From the NCBI RefSeq assembly GCF_002831665.1, contig NZ_CP025118.1, positions 3,038,001-3,102,000 on the forward strand: a stretch of DNA of 64,000 nt. Direction: 5' to 3'. The notes under the pieces are model-generated. The model saw only the letters and a program-made list of their open reading frames with translations. It searched no databases and was not told where the DNA came from. The translations under genes and the position numbers were made by a program. Numbering within the stretch: position 1 is the first letter of the stretch; every line of letters starts with the position of its first letter. Positions 1 to 10,553 of the stretch are shown here, piece after piece. This DNA is from Lacinutrix sp. Bg11-31. Lineage in GTDB: Bacteria; Bacteroidota; Bacteroidia; Flavobacteriales; Flavobacteriaceae.

Positions 1-2
1 GG

Positions 3-80
3 ACCTCTCAAACAGTAATGATTATTCTTTTAGGAGGTCTGTCTCTATTATATCTACCTATATACAACAGAAAAAAATAA
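3..80 (+). CDS. C-terminal end of a membrane protein (partial)
   Basis: An open frame enters from the left edge and stops at TAA 78-80. The 25 visible residues are hydrophobic and end in a short basic tail (YNRKK), as at the end of a final membrane helix. The next gene starts 36 bases later on the same strand. The family cannot be told from so little sequence. Confidence 0.5.
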   Translation, partial: TSQTVMIILLGGLSLLYLPIYNRKK

Positions 81-116
81 TTTGTACATTGCATTTCTAA
101 TTTTATAACTCTTACT

Positions 117-1262
117 ATGAAACGTATTTTATACCTTTTAGTTATCTTTTTTTCAGCTCAATTTATTGCAGCACAAGTCACGTATAAAAACTTTAATTCC
201 GAAAAACTAGGAGAAGCTAGAGAAATTAAAATTCAATTACCAAGAAGTTACGATTCTGGAGATAAAAGTTACCCTATAATTGTAGTTTTAGATGGTGATT
301 ATATGTTCGAAATCGTTGCTGGAAACGTGGAATATGCAGCCTATTGGGAAGATATTCCAGAAGCAATAGTAGTTGGTATTAATCAGTTCGATAAAAGAGA
401 GAGCGACACTATGTATTCTGAGCAAAACTCACTACCTGTAGAAAATGGAGAGGCTTTTTTCGATTTTATTGGGCAAGAGCTAATTCCTTATATAGAAAAA
501 ACCTACAGAACAGAAAAATTTAAAGTAGCAGTTGGTCATGGCATTACAGCCAATTTTATTAACTATTACTTGTTTAAGGAAATTCCGTTATTTAATGCCT
601 ACATAAGTTTAAGTCCAGAGTTAGCCCCAGATATGCAAACTTTTTTAACCGAAAGACTTCCTAATATATCAACAAAAACATTCTATTATCTAGCAACCTC
701 TAATAACGATATCAAAGGTGTTAAAACAAAAACGGAAGCTTTAAATACAGCTATAAAAGGAATAGAAAATAAAAACGTGTTAAGCACTTTCGATAATTTC
801 GATGGACCAACACATTATTCACTTCCAGCCCATGCCATACCTAAGGCTTTAGAAAGTATTTTCTTTGTTTTTAAGCCAATTTCTATGGAAGAATATAAGG
901 AAACTATTCTAAAACTAGAAACCTCTCCTGTAGATTACTTAACCGAAAAATATGAAACGATCCAAGACCTTTTCGGTATAAAAAAACCAATACTAGTAAA
1001 CGATTTTAGAGCAATAGCAGCAGCAATAAAGAAATCTAAAAAGTTTGAGTATTTCGAGCCTTTAGGAAAACTAGCTAGAAAACAATATCCAAATACACTT
1101 TTAGGAAACTACTATTTAGGACGTTTTTACGAAGAAACAGGTAATACTAAAAAAGCAATGAAAACCTATCAATCTGCCTATATATTAGAAGAAATAGGAG
1201 GTATTACAAAGGATCACGTTTTAGAATTGTCCGATCAAATTAAAGCAGATTTCGGTTACTAA
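117..1262 (+). CDS. Secreted esterase-D-like alpha/beta hydrolase fold protein lacking the nucleophile serine
   Basis: A Sec signal peptide (about residues 1-19, ending AAQ) precedes a putative-esterase domain (esterase D / enterochelin esterase type). The VVLDGDYMF strand near residue 56 and the conserved late His (GPTHYSLP, near residue 235) fit this fold. The nucleophile elbow reads GHGITAN at residues 140-146 where the family has GHSxxAN, so the serine is glycine (codon GGC). The last 60 residues look like a TPR hairpin (LGNYYLGRFYEETGN). The protein is probably periplasmic. Without the serine it may be a pseudoenzyme or binding protein. It is followed by radA after a 99-base gap. The fold is fairly sure; the activity is not. 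Confidence 0.75.
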   Translation: MKRILYLLVIFFSAQFIAAQVTYKNFNSEKLGEAREIKIQLPRSYDSGDKSYPIIVVLDGDYMFEIVAGNVEYAAYWEDIPEAIVVGINQFDKRESDTMYSEQNSLPVENGEAFFDFIGQELIPYIEKTYRTEKFKVAVGHGITANFINYYLFKEIPLFNAYISLSPELAPDMQTFLTERLPNISTKTFYYLATSNNDIKGVKTKTEALNTAIKGIENKNVLSTFDNFDGPTHYSLPAHAIPKALESIFFVFKPISMEEYKETILKLETSPVDYLTEKYETIQDLFGIKKPILVNDFRAIAAAIKKSKKFEYFEPLGKLARKQYPNTLLGNYYLGRFYEETGNTKKAMKTYQSAYILEEIGGITKDHVLELSDQIKADFGY

Positions 1263-1278
1263 TTAAATTTTTTTTTCG

Positions 1279-1290
1279 CTTCCGCGGAAG
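1279..1290. other. 12-bp perfect palindrome between the esterase-like gene and radA
   Basis: CTTCCGCGGAAG is a perfect inverted repeat and a GC-rich island in an AT-rich spacer. It follows a T run rather than preceding one, so it is not a normal plus-strand terminator. It could be a protein-binding site or repeat element. Confidence 0.3.
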
Positions 1291-1361
1291 AAATAAACAA
1301 CTAAAATAAACAGATTTCTGCTGATTCTTTTCTTGAGTACAACCGAAATACGAAAATAAAC

Positions 1362-2720
1362 ATGGCTAAAGTTAAAACCACCTTTTTTTGCCAAAGTTGC
1401 GGCACACAATATTCTAAATGGCAAGGACAATGCACAGCTTGTAAAGAGTGGAATACTATTGTGGAAGAAGTAATCCAAAAGCCAGAAAAAAGCACATGGA
1501 AAACGTCAACAAATACACAAAAACGTGTATCTAAGCCTTTAACAATAAAGGAGATTGATTCCTCTAAAGAAGCAAGGTTAGATACTTTAGATGCAGAGTT
1601 TAATCGTGTTTTAGGAGGTGGTATTGTACCAGGCTCATTAACACTTTTAGGTGGAGAACCAGGAATAGGAAAAAGTACATTACTACTTCAAATATCTTTA
1701 AAATTACCATACAAAACATTATACGTTTCAGGAGAAGAAAGCCAGAAACAAATAAAAATGCGTGCAGAACGTATAAATCCAAATAACGACAGTTGTTATA
1801 TTCTTACCGAAACTAAAACACAAAATATCTTCAAGCAAATAGAAGCTTTAGAACCAGACATTGTTATTATAGATTCTATTCAAACGTTACATAGCGATTA
1901 TATAGAGTCTTCAAGCGGAAGCATATCGCAAGTTAAAGAATGTACCACAGAGCTTATTAAATTTGCAAAAGAAACTAATACACCAGTTGTTCTAATTGGG
2001 CATATTACTAAAGACGGTAATATTGCTGGTCCAAAAATTTTGGAGCACATGGTAGATACTGTTTTGCAATTTGAAGGAGATAGAAATCATGTATTCAGAA
2101 TTTTACGTGCTCAAAAAAATCGTTTTGGTTCTACACACGAATTAGGTATTTACGAAATGCAAGGCTCTGGATTGCGTGAGGTAAGCAACCCAAGCGAAAT
2201 ACTAATTTCTAAAAAGGACGAAGAGCTTTCTGGTAACGCCATTGCTGCAACCTTAGAAGGTGTTCGACCATTAATGATAGAGGTTCAAGCCTTGGTAAGT
2301 ACAGCAGTTTATGGAACTCCTCAACGTAGCGCAACAGGTTTTAATGCCAAAAGGCTTAACATGTTATTGGCTGTTCTTGAAAAACGAGCAGGTTTTCGTT
2401 TGGGAGCAAAAGATGTTTTTTTAAATATTACAGGAGGTATAAACGTAGATGATCCTGCAATCGATTTAGCTGTAGTGGCAGCTATTCTGTCTTCAAGTGA
2501 AGACGAAGCTTTGCCTTCAAATTACTGCTTTGCTGCCGAAGTTGGTTTGTCTGGAGAAATTCGTCCTGTACAACGTGTGGAGCAGCGTATTTTAGAGGCA
2601 GAAAAGCTTGGTTTTTCAGCTATTTTTATTTCGAAATACAATAAAATTGCTTTAAAAAATACTACTATTAAAATTCAACTAATTTCTAAGATTGAAGATT
2701 TAGTGAGTAGCCTTTTTTAA
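1362..2720 (+). CDS. radA: DNA repair protein RadA (Sms)
   Basis: RadA is a RecA-like ATPase/helicase that drives branch migration during recombinational repair in the cytoplasm. The N-terminal C4 zinc finger is visible (C10, C13, C24, C27). The Walker A motif GEPGIGKS is at residues 98-105, the RadA signature KNRFG at 252-256, and a Lon-protease-like C-terminal domain follows. At 452 residues the length is normal for the family. The start is the ATG directly before AKVKTTFFCQSCG, the usual N-terminus. It appears to be its own unit between the esterase-like gene and a 281-base spacer. Nothing is missing. Confidence 0.96.
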   Translation: MAKVKTTFFCQSCGTQYSKWQGQCTACKEWNTIVEEVIQKPEKSTWKTSTNTQKRVSKPLTIKEIDSSKEARLDTLDAEFNRVLGGGIVPGSLTLLGGEPGIGKSTLLLQISLKLPYKTLYVSGEESQKQIKMRAERINPNNDSCYILTETKTQNIFKQIEALEPDIVIIDSIQTLHSDYIESSSGSISQVKECTTELIKFAKETNTPVVLIGHITKDGNIAGPKILEHMVDTVLQFEGDRNHVFRILRAQKNRFGSTHELGIYEMQGSGLREVSNPSEILISKKDEELSGNAIAATLEGVRPLMIEVQALVSTAVYGTPQRSATGFNAKRLNMLLAVLEKRAGFRLGAKDVFLNITGGINVDDPAIDLAVVAAILSSSEDEALPSNYCFAAEVGLSGEIRPVQRVEQRILEAEKLGFSAIFISKYNKIALKNTTIKIQLISKIEDLVSSLF

Positions 2721-2846
2721 GTCTAATTCTTAGATGACTAATCATTCGGTTGCTGTACTTAAATTTATAATTGGTGATTGTCAATTTTAGAGTATAATTT
2801 AAGTGTTAGTTTTTTGAATTTTAAACATGTGCATCACGCGTTTTTG

Positions 2847-2869
2847 ACATCAAACAAGTATTTTGATGT
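2847..2869. other. Hairpin in the spacer between radA and the T9SS cargo gene
   Basis: ACATCAAA (2847-2854) and TTTGATGT (2862-2869) form an 8-bp inverted repeat around a 7-base loop. There is no U tract directly after it, so it may be an operator or a weak radA terminator. I see no gene in the 281-base spacer 2721-3001. Confidence 0.3.
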
Positions 2870-2954
2870 TAAATTATGTATTTCAACATGTTTATTATTT
2901 AGGTTATTGGTTAAAAGTTTGTTTAGACGTCTTACATTGTTTTTTTGTCATATG

Positions 2955-2962
2955 TAAATTTG
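2955..2962 (+). promoter_or_regulatory. Bacteroidota -7 promoter box for the T9SS cargo gene
   Basis: TAAATTTG matches the consensus TAnnTTTG, 39 bases before the start codon. A TTG at 2937-2939 is a possible -33 element, but its 15-base spacing is shorter than usual. Confidence 0.45.
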
Positions 2963-3001
2963 AGGAAACTATTAAAGCCCCAAACTAATTCATCTTAACC
3001 T

Positions 3002-6000
3002 ATGAAAAATCGCACAATGTTATGTGTTGTATTTTTGTGTGCAACTCTTTTTATATTCCCTTCCAATACTTATTCACAAGTAGTAGATACAGATAATGAT
3101 TCTATCAAAGATTATTTTGATGTTGATGACGATAATGATGGAGTATTAGATACTATTGAATGTCCAATAATATTTGGAGCCGCTACACCTCAAACAGATG
3201 CCATTACTTGGTCTAAGAATGGTTTTGATGTTTTTATAATAGCTAACAATACGAATGGTTTAGGTTATGAAGAATCTGGATTTGAGCAAGAAGTTTTAGG
3301 CAGAGGCCAACTATTAACAGTTTTAAATGGTAGTAATGATTATGTTTTTCCTGCAAGTTCTACAGTAGATGGTTCTGGTTCTGAAAGTATAGGTGCATTT
3401 GCTAATGGTACTATGGACTTCGAAGATAATTATGTTTATAGATCTTATGAGGTTGATGAGTTTAGAGCAACAACCTTTGCGCCTTTTACTTCAGGGAATG
3501 GGCCTAGTCATAGTGTATATGTTTATCCAGAAGTAGGAAACCAAACAGGAGATTATTATACGGTAAATATTAATTTTACAAACCCAGTCTCTTCATTTAG
3601 TTTTGATTTTGTTGATGCGTTTGATACTACTGCTGATACAGCAATAGTAAATTATGAAGTTTATGCTGATGGGAATTTAATAGCTTATTTTAGAGATGCG
3701 TATGTTGGAGATGATGCTGTTGGTAATGTAGATTTGTACGATGTAGATGGTGTTTTAAAAGGAAATGTAATAGTTGGGCAAAATTTAGAAAACACTATTG
3801 GATTTGCAACTAGCGATCCTGTAAGTATTGTTTCTATAAGACATATTGTTATATCTGGAGGCTTAGCTTCAGGAACACACGATCCACATGGATTAGATAC
3901 TTTTGCATACAGTTTTTTATGCCAACCTCAATTAGATATTGATAATGACGACGACGGAATTCCAGATAATATAGAAGCGCAACCTACTAGCACATACATA
4001 GCGCCAAGTGGAACTGTTAATCTAACAGGATCTTATATAGGTTTATGGGATAATTACGGAGCAGGAATAACACCAGAAAACACAGATGGGATAGATGAAC
4101 CAGATTATCTAGATTTAGATAGTGATAATGACGGTTTGTTAGATATCCAAGAAAACGGGATGGCTAATAGTATTCTTAACAATGATTTAGATAATGATGC
4201 TTACGATGTAAATGATGAGATAGATGATCCAACAAATTTATCAATATTACCAGATACTGATGGAGATTTAATTAATGGTGGTGATTTAGATTATAGAGAC
4301 GATTTTGATACATATTTAGAAAATGCGACCATAGATTTCGATGGTGTAGATGATTATTTAGATACAGAACCTTATATAGAAAACTGGACAGCAGGAACAA
4401 TTATGAGTTGGGTGAAAATTGATCACACTTCAGACGGGAGCCTTCCAAATTTTTACAGTGTGGCTGGTCAAGAAAACATGAGACTATTTGTAACTAGTGC
4501 TAGAACGCCTGCTTTTCATGTTATTACTCAAGATCAAGTAACATCAGGCAGCAATTTTCCTTCAAGTAATATACAAGTTCAACCAAATCCATTGTTAAAT
4601 ATTAAGCTTCAAAACCATTTATGGTATCATATAGCAGGTGTATTTAATTCGAACGATCAAACTGTTAAATTATATTTAAATGGAGAATTAATAGGAACAA
4701 GCACAGATTCGAGATTAAGTTCAGAATTATTAACTAAGAATTTTAATGGAAGCTCTCATATTTATTCAACAAGAGAATTTACTATAGGAAGATATCCAAC
4801 AAATACAAGTACAGCTGGCTCAGGTCATTTTAATGGTGATATAGATGAAGTAAGAGTTTTTGATTCAGCTTTAACTAATGAGCAAAACCAGCAAATGGTA
4901 TATCAAGAGATTGAGAATAATTCTGGAGTTTTAAGAGGTGCTATCGTGCCAAAAGATATTCAAGATTCAAATACTTCTGCGAAAGTTTTATGGACTAATT
5001 TAAAAGGGTATTACCCAATGTCTAATATAGTTGACAGCAGAACATTTGATTATTCAGAAAACAGTAATAATCTAAAACTTCATAATATTACAACCGTTCA
5101 AGAGCAAACAGCACCAATGCCATATCAAACAATAGCAGATGGAGATTGGTCAAAAGTAGAAACATGGCTTCATGGAGATGTTTGGGATATTACAGATGAA
5201 GAAAATAATAAAGACTGGTCTATTGTAAGCATAAAAAATAACGTAACCACGTCTGTAAATCATACAACATTAGGTTTGTTTGTAGATGGAAATCAAAAAC
5301 TAAAAATCGCAGATAATGAACTTAAAAACACTTGGTATTTAAAATTGGATGGTTTTATAGATCTTGATGGAGAGTCTCAATTAATTCAAACAGAAAAAAG
5401 TGATTTAGTAGTTGGAACTAATGGGAGGCTAGATAAAGACCAACAAGGAACAGAGAATTTATATACTTATAATTATTTTTCATCTCCAGTACATTCTAGT
5501 GATACAAACTCGGCAGTAGATGGAAATGAAATTTATACTATAGGTAATGTTATGATGGATGGAACAGATCCTATTAATCCAGTAGCAATCGATTTTATAG
5601 GTGGTTATAATGGAGATAATAGTACTTCACCAATTAAAATTGCTAGTTATTGGCTATGGAAATATGGTAACCTAGCAACAGATTACTATAATTGGGAGCA
5701 AGTGCTAGAAAATGGAAATCTTAAGGTTGGAGAAGGTTATTCTATGAAAGGACCAGGATCAGGAGCAGTTTCAAACGAGCAGAATTATACTTTTTCTGGT
5801 AAACCTAATAATGGTACAATACTATTACCAATAACTACAAGTAATACTTATTTAGTTGGTAACCCATACGCATCTGCAATAGATGCTTATGCATTTATTA
5901 ATGCCAACCCAAATCTTAGTGGACAACTTTATTTCTGGGAGCATTTTGCAGGTGGTACTCACAATACTTTAGAATACCAAGGAGGTTATGGAATACTTAA

Positions 6001-6934
6001 TCTTTCTGGAGGAACTCCTGCGATGCAGCATGATTACTCAACTGGAGGTACAACTGGGCTAGAAATTGGTGCTAAAATACCAAGACAATACATACCTGTA
6101 GGTCAAGGTTTCTTTGTAGAAGGCATAAGTTCTGGCGATATTAAATTTGAAAATAATCAAAGAATCTTTGTTAAAGAAACAGGAAATACAAACTCGTGGT
6201 TTTTTAAAAACACGAATAATACTTCTAATAATAATGAAAATTCTGCAGTAGTAGACTTAAGACCTAAATTTAGATTTGGCTTTAAATCTCCTGAAACCTA
6301 TAATAGACAAATTCTTTTAACTATCGACGAAAATGCAACTATAGATTATAATTGGGGATACGATGCTAAAATAGACGAAGGAAATATTGAAGATATGTAT
6401 TGGGATTTTGCAAACGAGAAATTTGTAATACAAGGAATAAACGAAACTTTACCAACAACATCTCTACCATTAACGGTTAAAACGGAAAATGGAGGTATTA
6501 TAGAAATAGGTATTGATGCATTAGAAAATGTAGATCCATCTTTAGACATTTATTTAAAAGATAATAATACATATCACAATCTTAGAACATTGGCATATAC
6601 AGTAACAGTAGAAGCAGGTATTATTACTAATCGATTTGAAATTGTATTTACGGCAGGTCAAACCTTAAATACTGAAGAGTTTGATACGGTAGAAAACGCT
6701 ACTATTTTCTATAACAATAATCAAGAGACTTTATTTATAAAAGGACTAAAGAATAATGTAAAGCAATTAGTATTATACAATACTTTAGGTCAAAATATCT
6801 TTAATAAACAAGGCTTAAGTGCACAAACATTAGCAAATGGTATTTCGATTTCAAACCTAAGTACAGGTTTATATATCGTTAGTATTAAGACTGAAAATAA
6901 TATTCTAATAGATAAGAAGATTATTATAGAATAA
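3002..6934 (+). CDS. Large secreted T9SS cargo protein with calcium-binding repeats and a LamG-like domain
   Basis: A signal peptide (residues 1-26) is followed by thrombospondin type-3-like Asp-rich calcium repeats near residues 29-48 (DDDNDGVLD), 314 (DNDDDGIPD) and 374 (DSDNDGLLD). A LamG/concanavalin-like domain spans roughly 440-640 ([11 protein letters not shown] at its start, then LWYHIAGVF and [12 protein letters not shown]). A long region of unknown fold follows. The last about 75 residues form a type A T9SS sorting domain ([12 protein letters not shown], then [12 protein letters not shown]). The protein is predicted to be exported through T9SS and attached to or released from the surface. 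I see no catalytic domain, so an adhesin or matrix role is likelier than an enzyme. A strong terminator follows. Confidence 0.85.
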   Translation: MKNRTMLCVVFLCATLFIFPSNTYSQVVDTDNDSIKDYFDVDDDNDGVLDTIECPIIFGAATPQTDAITWSKNGFDVFIIANNTNGLGYEESGFEQEVLGRGQLLTVLNGSNDYVFPASSTVDGSGSESIGAFANGTMDFEDNYVYRSYEVDEFRATTFAPFTSGNGPSHSVYVYPEVGNQTGDYYTVNINFTNPVSSFSFDFVDAFDTTADTAIVNYEVYADGNLIAYFRDAYVGDDAVGNVDLYDVDGVLKGNVIVGQNLENTIGFATSDPVSIVSIRHIVISGGLASGTHDPHGLDTFAYSFLCQPQLDIDNDDDGIPDNIEAQPTSTYIAPSGTVNLTGSYIGLWDNYGAGITPENTDGIDEPDYLDLDSDNDGLLDIQENGMANSILNNDLDNDAYDVNDEIDDPTNLSILPDTDGDLINGGDLDYRDDFDTYLENATIDFDGVDDYLDTEPYIENWTAGTIMSWVKIDHTSDGSLPNFYSVAGQENMRLFVTSARTPAFHVITQDQVTSGSNFPSSNIQVQPNPLLNIKLQNHLWYHIAGVFNSNDQTVKLYLNGELIGTSTDSRLSSELLTKNFNGSSHIYSTREFTIGRYPTNTSTAGSGHFNGDIDEVRVFDSALTNEQNQQMVYQEIENNSGVLRGAIVPKDIQDSNTSAKVLWTNLKGYYPMSNIVDSRTFDYSENSNNLKLHNITTVQEQTAPMPYQTIADGDWSKVETWLHGDVWDITDEENNKDWSIVSIKNNVTTSVNHTTLGLFVDGNQKLKIADNELKNTWYLKLDGFIDLDGESQLIQTEKSDLVVGTNGRLDKDQQGTENLYTYNYFSSPVHSSDTNSAVDGNEIYTIGNVMMDGTDPINPVAIDFIGGYNGDNSTSPIKIASYWLWKYGNLATDYYNWEQVLENGNLKVGEGYSMKGPGSGAVSNEQNYTFSGKPNNGTILLPITTSNTYLVGNPYASAIDAYAFINANPNLSGQLYFWEHFAGGTHNTLEYQGGYGILNLSGGTPAMQHDYSTGGTTGLEIGAKIPRQYIPVGQGFFVEGISSGDIKFENNQRIFVKETGNTNSWFFKNTNNTSNNNENSAVVDLRPKFRFGFKSPETYNRQILLTIDENATIDYNWGYDAKIDEGNIEDMYWDFANEKFVIQGINETLPTTSLPLTVKTENGGIIEIGIDALENVDPSLDIYLKDNNTYHNLRTLAYTVTVEAGIITNRFEIVFTAGQTLNTEEFDTVENATIFYNNNQETLFIKGLKNNVKQLVLYNTLGQNIFNKQGLSAQTLANGISISNLSTGLYIVSIKTENNILIDKKIIIE

Positions 6935-6953
6935 ACTTGTGGTTAAAAATTTT

Positions 6954-6985
6954 AAAAGCTTCAGTTTTTTGCTGAAGCTTTTTTT
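6954..6985 (+). terminator. Rho-independent terminator after the T9SS cargo gene
   Basis: AAGCTTCAG (6956-6964) pairs with CTGAAGCTT (6972-6980), and a T run follows. Confidence 0.85.
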
Positions 6986-7041
6986 ATGCTATAAAAAGAG
7001 TCCTTTCAGTAGAATTTCTTAATTTCGCTTTTCCTATTAGA

Positions 7042-7096
7042 AATAAGTCAAATACTTAGCAATTTGATGGTTAGCAATAGCTTCAATTGACTTATT
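7042..7096 (+). promoter_or_regulatory. Inverted repeat in the ileS leader
   Basis: AATAAGTCAA (7042-7051) is a perfect reverse complement of TTGACTTATT (7087-7096). An imperfect second pairing (CAATTTGA with TTCAATTG) lies inside. The structure ends 33 bases before the ileS start and could be an mRNA leader stem or a repressor site. No T-box signature was seen. Confidence 0.4.
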
Positions 7097-7129
7097 CCAT
7101 CTGACTTTATAGGAAAATATTACGAACAG

Positions 7130-10100
7130 ATGAAATTAGAAAAAATGAGCGCAGGATTCCCTGAATATAAAGGACTTAACTTACCAAACGTTGCAGAAGA
7201 AATTTTAGCATACTGGCAAGAAAATAACATCTTTGAAAAAAGTGTAACCACTCGCGAAGGTGCAAAACCTTACGTGTTTTTCGAAGGTCCACCTAGTGCA
7301 AATGGTTTGCCAGGAGTACACCATGTTTTAGCACGTGCTATAAAAGATATTTTTCCACGTTACAAAACCATGAAAGGTTACCAAGTTAAGCGTAAAGCTG
7401 GTTGGGATACGCATGGATTACCAATAGAATTAGGTGTTGAAAAAGAATTAGGTATTACCAAAGAAGATATAGGTAAAACTATTTCTGTAGAAGACTATAA
7501 TGCAGCTTGCCGTAAAGCAGTAATGCGTTATACAGATGTTTGGAATAACCTAACTCAAAAAATGGGTTATTGGGTAGATATGGACAATCCATACATTACT
7601 TACGAGCCTAAATACATGGAAACAGTTTGGTGGCTGTTAAAAGAGATATACTCTAAAAAATTAATGTATAAAGGCTATACTATTCAGCCTTATTCACCAA
7701 AAGCAGGAACTGGTTTAAGCTCACACGAAGTTAACCAACCAGGTGCTTACCAAGATGTAACAGACACAACTATTGTTGCTCAATTTAAAGCGATAGAAAG
7801 TACATTACCAGATTTTTTACAAAACGAAGGCGATATACATTTTACAGCATGGACTACAACACCATGGACGCTGCCAAGTAATACAGCACTAACAGTTGGG
7901 CCAAAAATTGATTATGTTTTAGTTGAAACTTATAACCAATACACATTCAAGCCTATGAATGTAATTTTGGCAAAAGCACTAGTAAACAAACAGTTTGATG
8001 GCAAATTTAAAAGAGTTGAAGAAAAACCAGCACTTTTAGAATATAAAGATGGAGACAAGAAAATACCATATTTTGTTGTAAAAGAATTTTTAGGAAAAGA
8101 TCTTGTTGGTATTAAATACGAACAATTATTACCATATGCATTACCAAACGATAATCCTCAAGATGCTTTTAGAGTTATTGCAGGAGATTTTGTAACAACA
8201 GAAGATGGAACTGGAATTGTACATACAGCACCAACTTTTGGGGCAGACGATGCATTGGTTGCAAAACAAGCAGTACCAGAAATTCCACCACTTTTAGTAA
8301 AAGACGAAAATGATAATTTAGTACCACTTGTAGATTTACAAGGTCGTTTTAGACCAGAAATGAAAGAGTTTGGTGGTAAGTATGTTAAGAACGAATATTA
8401 CAACGATGGTGAAGCTCCAGAACGTTCTATAGATGTTGAGTTAGCTATTAAGTTAAAAGAAGAAAACAAGGCCTTTAAGGTAGAAAAATATAAACACAGT
8501 TATCCACATTGTTGGCGTACAGATAAACCAATCCTTTATTACCCATTAGATTCTTGGTTTATTAAAGTAACAGATGTTAAAGGTCGTATGCACGAGCTTA
8601 ACACAAGTATTAATTGGAAACCAAAATCTACTGGAGAAGGTCGTTTTGGAAACTGGTTGGCAAACGCAAACGACTGGAATTTATCGCGATCTCGTTATTG
8701 GGGAATTCCATTACCAATCTGGAGAACAGAAGATGGTAAAGAGGAAATTTGTATTGGTTCTGTTGAAGAACTGAAAGCCGAAATGAAAAAAGCAGTTACT
8801 GCTGGTGTTTTAGCTGAAGATATTTTTGCTGATTTTGAAGTCGGAAACAATTCTGAAGAAAACTATGCGAAAATAGATTTACATAAAAATATCGTTGATG
8901 AAATAGTATTAGTATCGGCAAGCGGACAACCAATGCAGCGTGAAAGCGATTTAATAGATGTTTGGTTCGATTCTGGTTCTATGCCTTATGCACAATGGCA
9001 TTATCCTTTTGAAAATAAAGAGAAAATTGACAATAACGAATCTTTTCCTGCAGATTTTATTGCAGAAGGAGTAGACCAAACACGTGGATGGTTTTATACA
9101 CTTCATGCAATCGCAACTATGGTTTTCGATTCTGTAGCTTATAAAAACGTTGTTTCTAACGGATTAGTGTTAGATAAAAACGGACAGAAAATGTCTAAAC
9201 GTTTAGGAAATGCAACAGATCCATTCGAGACCTTAGATACTTATGGAGCAGATGCTACGCGTTGGTACATGATTGCGAATGCAAATCCATGGGATAACTT
9301 AAAATTCGATTTAGAAGGAATAGAAGAGGTAAAGCGTAAGTTCTTCGGAACACTTTATAACACATACTCATTCTTTCAGCTCTATACAAATATTGATAAA
9401 TTTACCTATTCTGAAGATGAGATTGCTTTAGAAGATAGACCCGAAATTGATAGATGGGTACTTTCAGAATTAAATACATTAATTCAAAAAGTTGATGACT
9501 ATTACGCAGAGTACGAGCCTACAAAAGCAGCACGAGCTATTTCAAATTTTACACAAGATTATTTAAGTAATTGGTATGTGCGTTTAAGTAGAAGGCGTTT
9601 CTGGAAAGGCGATTACCAACAAGATAAAATTTCGGCTTATCAAACATTATACACCTGTATGTTAACCATAGCAAAACTTGGAGCACCAATTGCACCATTT
9701 TTTATGGATAAACTTTACTTAGACTTAACAAATACAACACATTCTGAAACCTTTGAAAGTGTACATTTGGCAGAGTTTCCAAAAAGTGATGGACGCTTTA
9801 TAGATAAAGCTTTAGAACGAAAAATGGAAGCTGCACAAACAATATGTTCTTTGGTATTATCGTTAAGAGCTAAAGAGAAAATTAAAGTGCGTCAGCCATT
9901 GCAAAAAATTATGATTCCTGTAAGTTCTGAACAACAGAAAGAAGAAATTTTAGCAGTAGCAGATTTAATTAAAAGTGAAGTAAATATTAAAGATGTTGAG
10001 CTTTTAGAAGATGCTTCGGATATTTTAGTGAAACAAATTAAGCCTAATTTTAAAGCTTTAGGACCACGTTTTGGTAAAGATATGAAGTTGATTGCAGGTC

Positions 10101-10549
10101 AGATTCAAAAAATGACTTCAGAAGATATTAAAAATATTGAACAAAACGGAACGATTGATGTCGAGTGTAATGGAAAAAGTATTACTTTAGAACGTAGTGA
10201 TGTAGATATTACTTCTCAAGATATCGAAGGATGGCTTGTGGCAAGTGAAGGAGCATTAACAGTTGCTTTAGATGTAACAATATCTAAAGGTTTACGAGAA
10301 GAAGGTATTGCAAGAGAACTTGTAAATCGCATTCAGAATTTGCGTAAAGATTCAGGTTTTGAGGTTACAGATCGTATTTCTGTTCAGCTTCAAAGAAATG
10401 AAGAGATTGCGAAAGCAGTGCAAACAAATTTAGAATATATTAAGGCTGAAACATTAACAGATAGCCTTGAGATTGTAGAACAGTTAGATAACGGTATAGA
10501 TATTGCATTCGACACTATAAATACAAAGTTATTTATAATTAAAAATTAA
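7130..10549 (+). CDS. ileS: Isoleucine--tRNA ligase
   Basis: This cytoplasmic class I synthetase charges tRNA-Ile. The HIGH-equivalent PGVHH is at residues 61-65, after GPPSANGL. KMSKR is near 687-691. The editing (CP1) domain lies between them, with the TTPWTLPSN motif, and the anticodon-binding domain follows. At 1139 residues it is longer than the 938-residue E. coli enzyme, as in the long IleS form of Bacteroidota. A second in-frame ATG five codons in (MSAGFPEYK) could also be the start. The dksA-like gene follows after 4 bases, so the two are co-transcribed. In many flavobacteria lspA comes next, but here lspA is 20 kb away. Confidence 0.97.
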   Translation: MKLEKMSAGFPEYKGLNLPNVAEEILAYWQENNIFEKSVTTREGAKPYVFFEGPPSANGLPGVHHVLARAIKDIFPRYKTMKGYQVKRKAGWDTHGLPIELGVEKELGITKEDIGKTISVEDYNAACRKAVMRYTDVWNNLTQKMGYWVDMDNPYITYEPKYMETVWWLLKEIYSKKLMYKGYTIQPYSPKAGTGLSSHEVNQPGAYQDVTDTTIVAQFKAIESTLPDFLQNEGDIHFTAWTTTPWTLPSNTALTVGPKIDYVLVETYNQYTFKPMNVILAKALVNKQFDGKFKRVEEKPALLEYKDGDKKIPYFVVKEFLGKDLVGIKYEQLLPYALPNDNPQDAFRVIAGDFVTTEDGTGIVHTAPTFGADDALVAKQAVPEIPPLLVKDENDNLVPLVDLQGRFRPEMKEFGGKYVKNEYYNDGEAPERSIDVELAIKLKEENKAFKVEKYKHSYPHCWRTDKPILYYPLDSWFIKVTDVKGRMHELNTSINWKPKSTGEGRFGNWLANANDWNLSRSRYWGIPLPIWRTEDGKEEICIGSVEELKAEMKKAVTAGVLAEDIFADFEVGNNSEENYAKIDLHKNIVDEIVLVSASGQPMQRESDLIDVWFDSGSMPYAQWHYPFENKEKIDNNESFPADFIAEGVDQTRGWFYTLHAIATMVFDSVAYKNVVSNGLVLDKNGQKMSKRLGNATDPFETLDTYGADATRWYMIANANPWDNLKFDLEGIEEVKRKFFGTLYNTYSFFQLYTNIDKFTYSEDEIALEDRPEIDRWVLSELNTLIQKVDDYYAEYEPTKAARAISNFTQDYLSNWYVRLSRRRFWKGDYQQDKISAYQTLYTCMLTIAKLGAPIAPFFMDKLYLDLTNTTHSETFESVHLAEFPKSDGRFIDKALERKMEAAQTICSLVLSLRAKEKIKVRQPLQKIMIPVSSEQQKEEILAVADLIKSEVNIKDVELLEDASDILVKQIKPNFKALGPRFGKDMKLIAGQIQKMTSEDIKNIEQNGTIDVECNGKSITLERSDVDITSQDIEGWLVASEGALTVALDVTISKGLREEGIARELVNRIQNLRKDSGFEVTDRISVQLQRNEEIAKAVQTNLEYIKAETLTDSLEIVEQLDNGIDIAFDTINTKLFIIKN

Positions 10550-10553
10550 TCGT

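Noticed and set aside
7000..7129. T-box riboswitch before ileS
   Set aside because: There is an inverted repeat, but no T-box bulge sequence, specifier loop or terminator/antiterminator pair was found.
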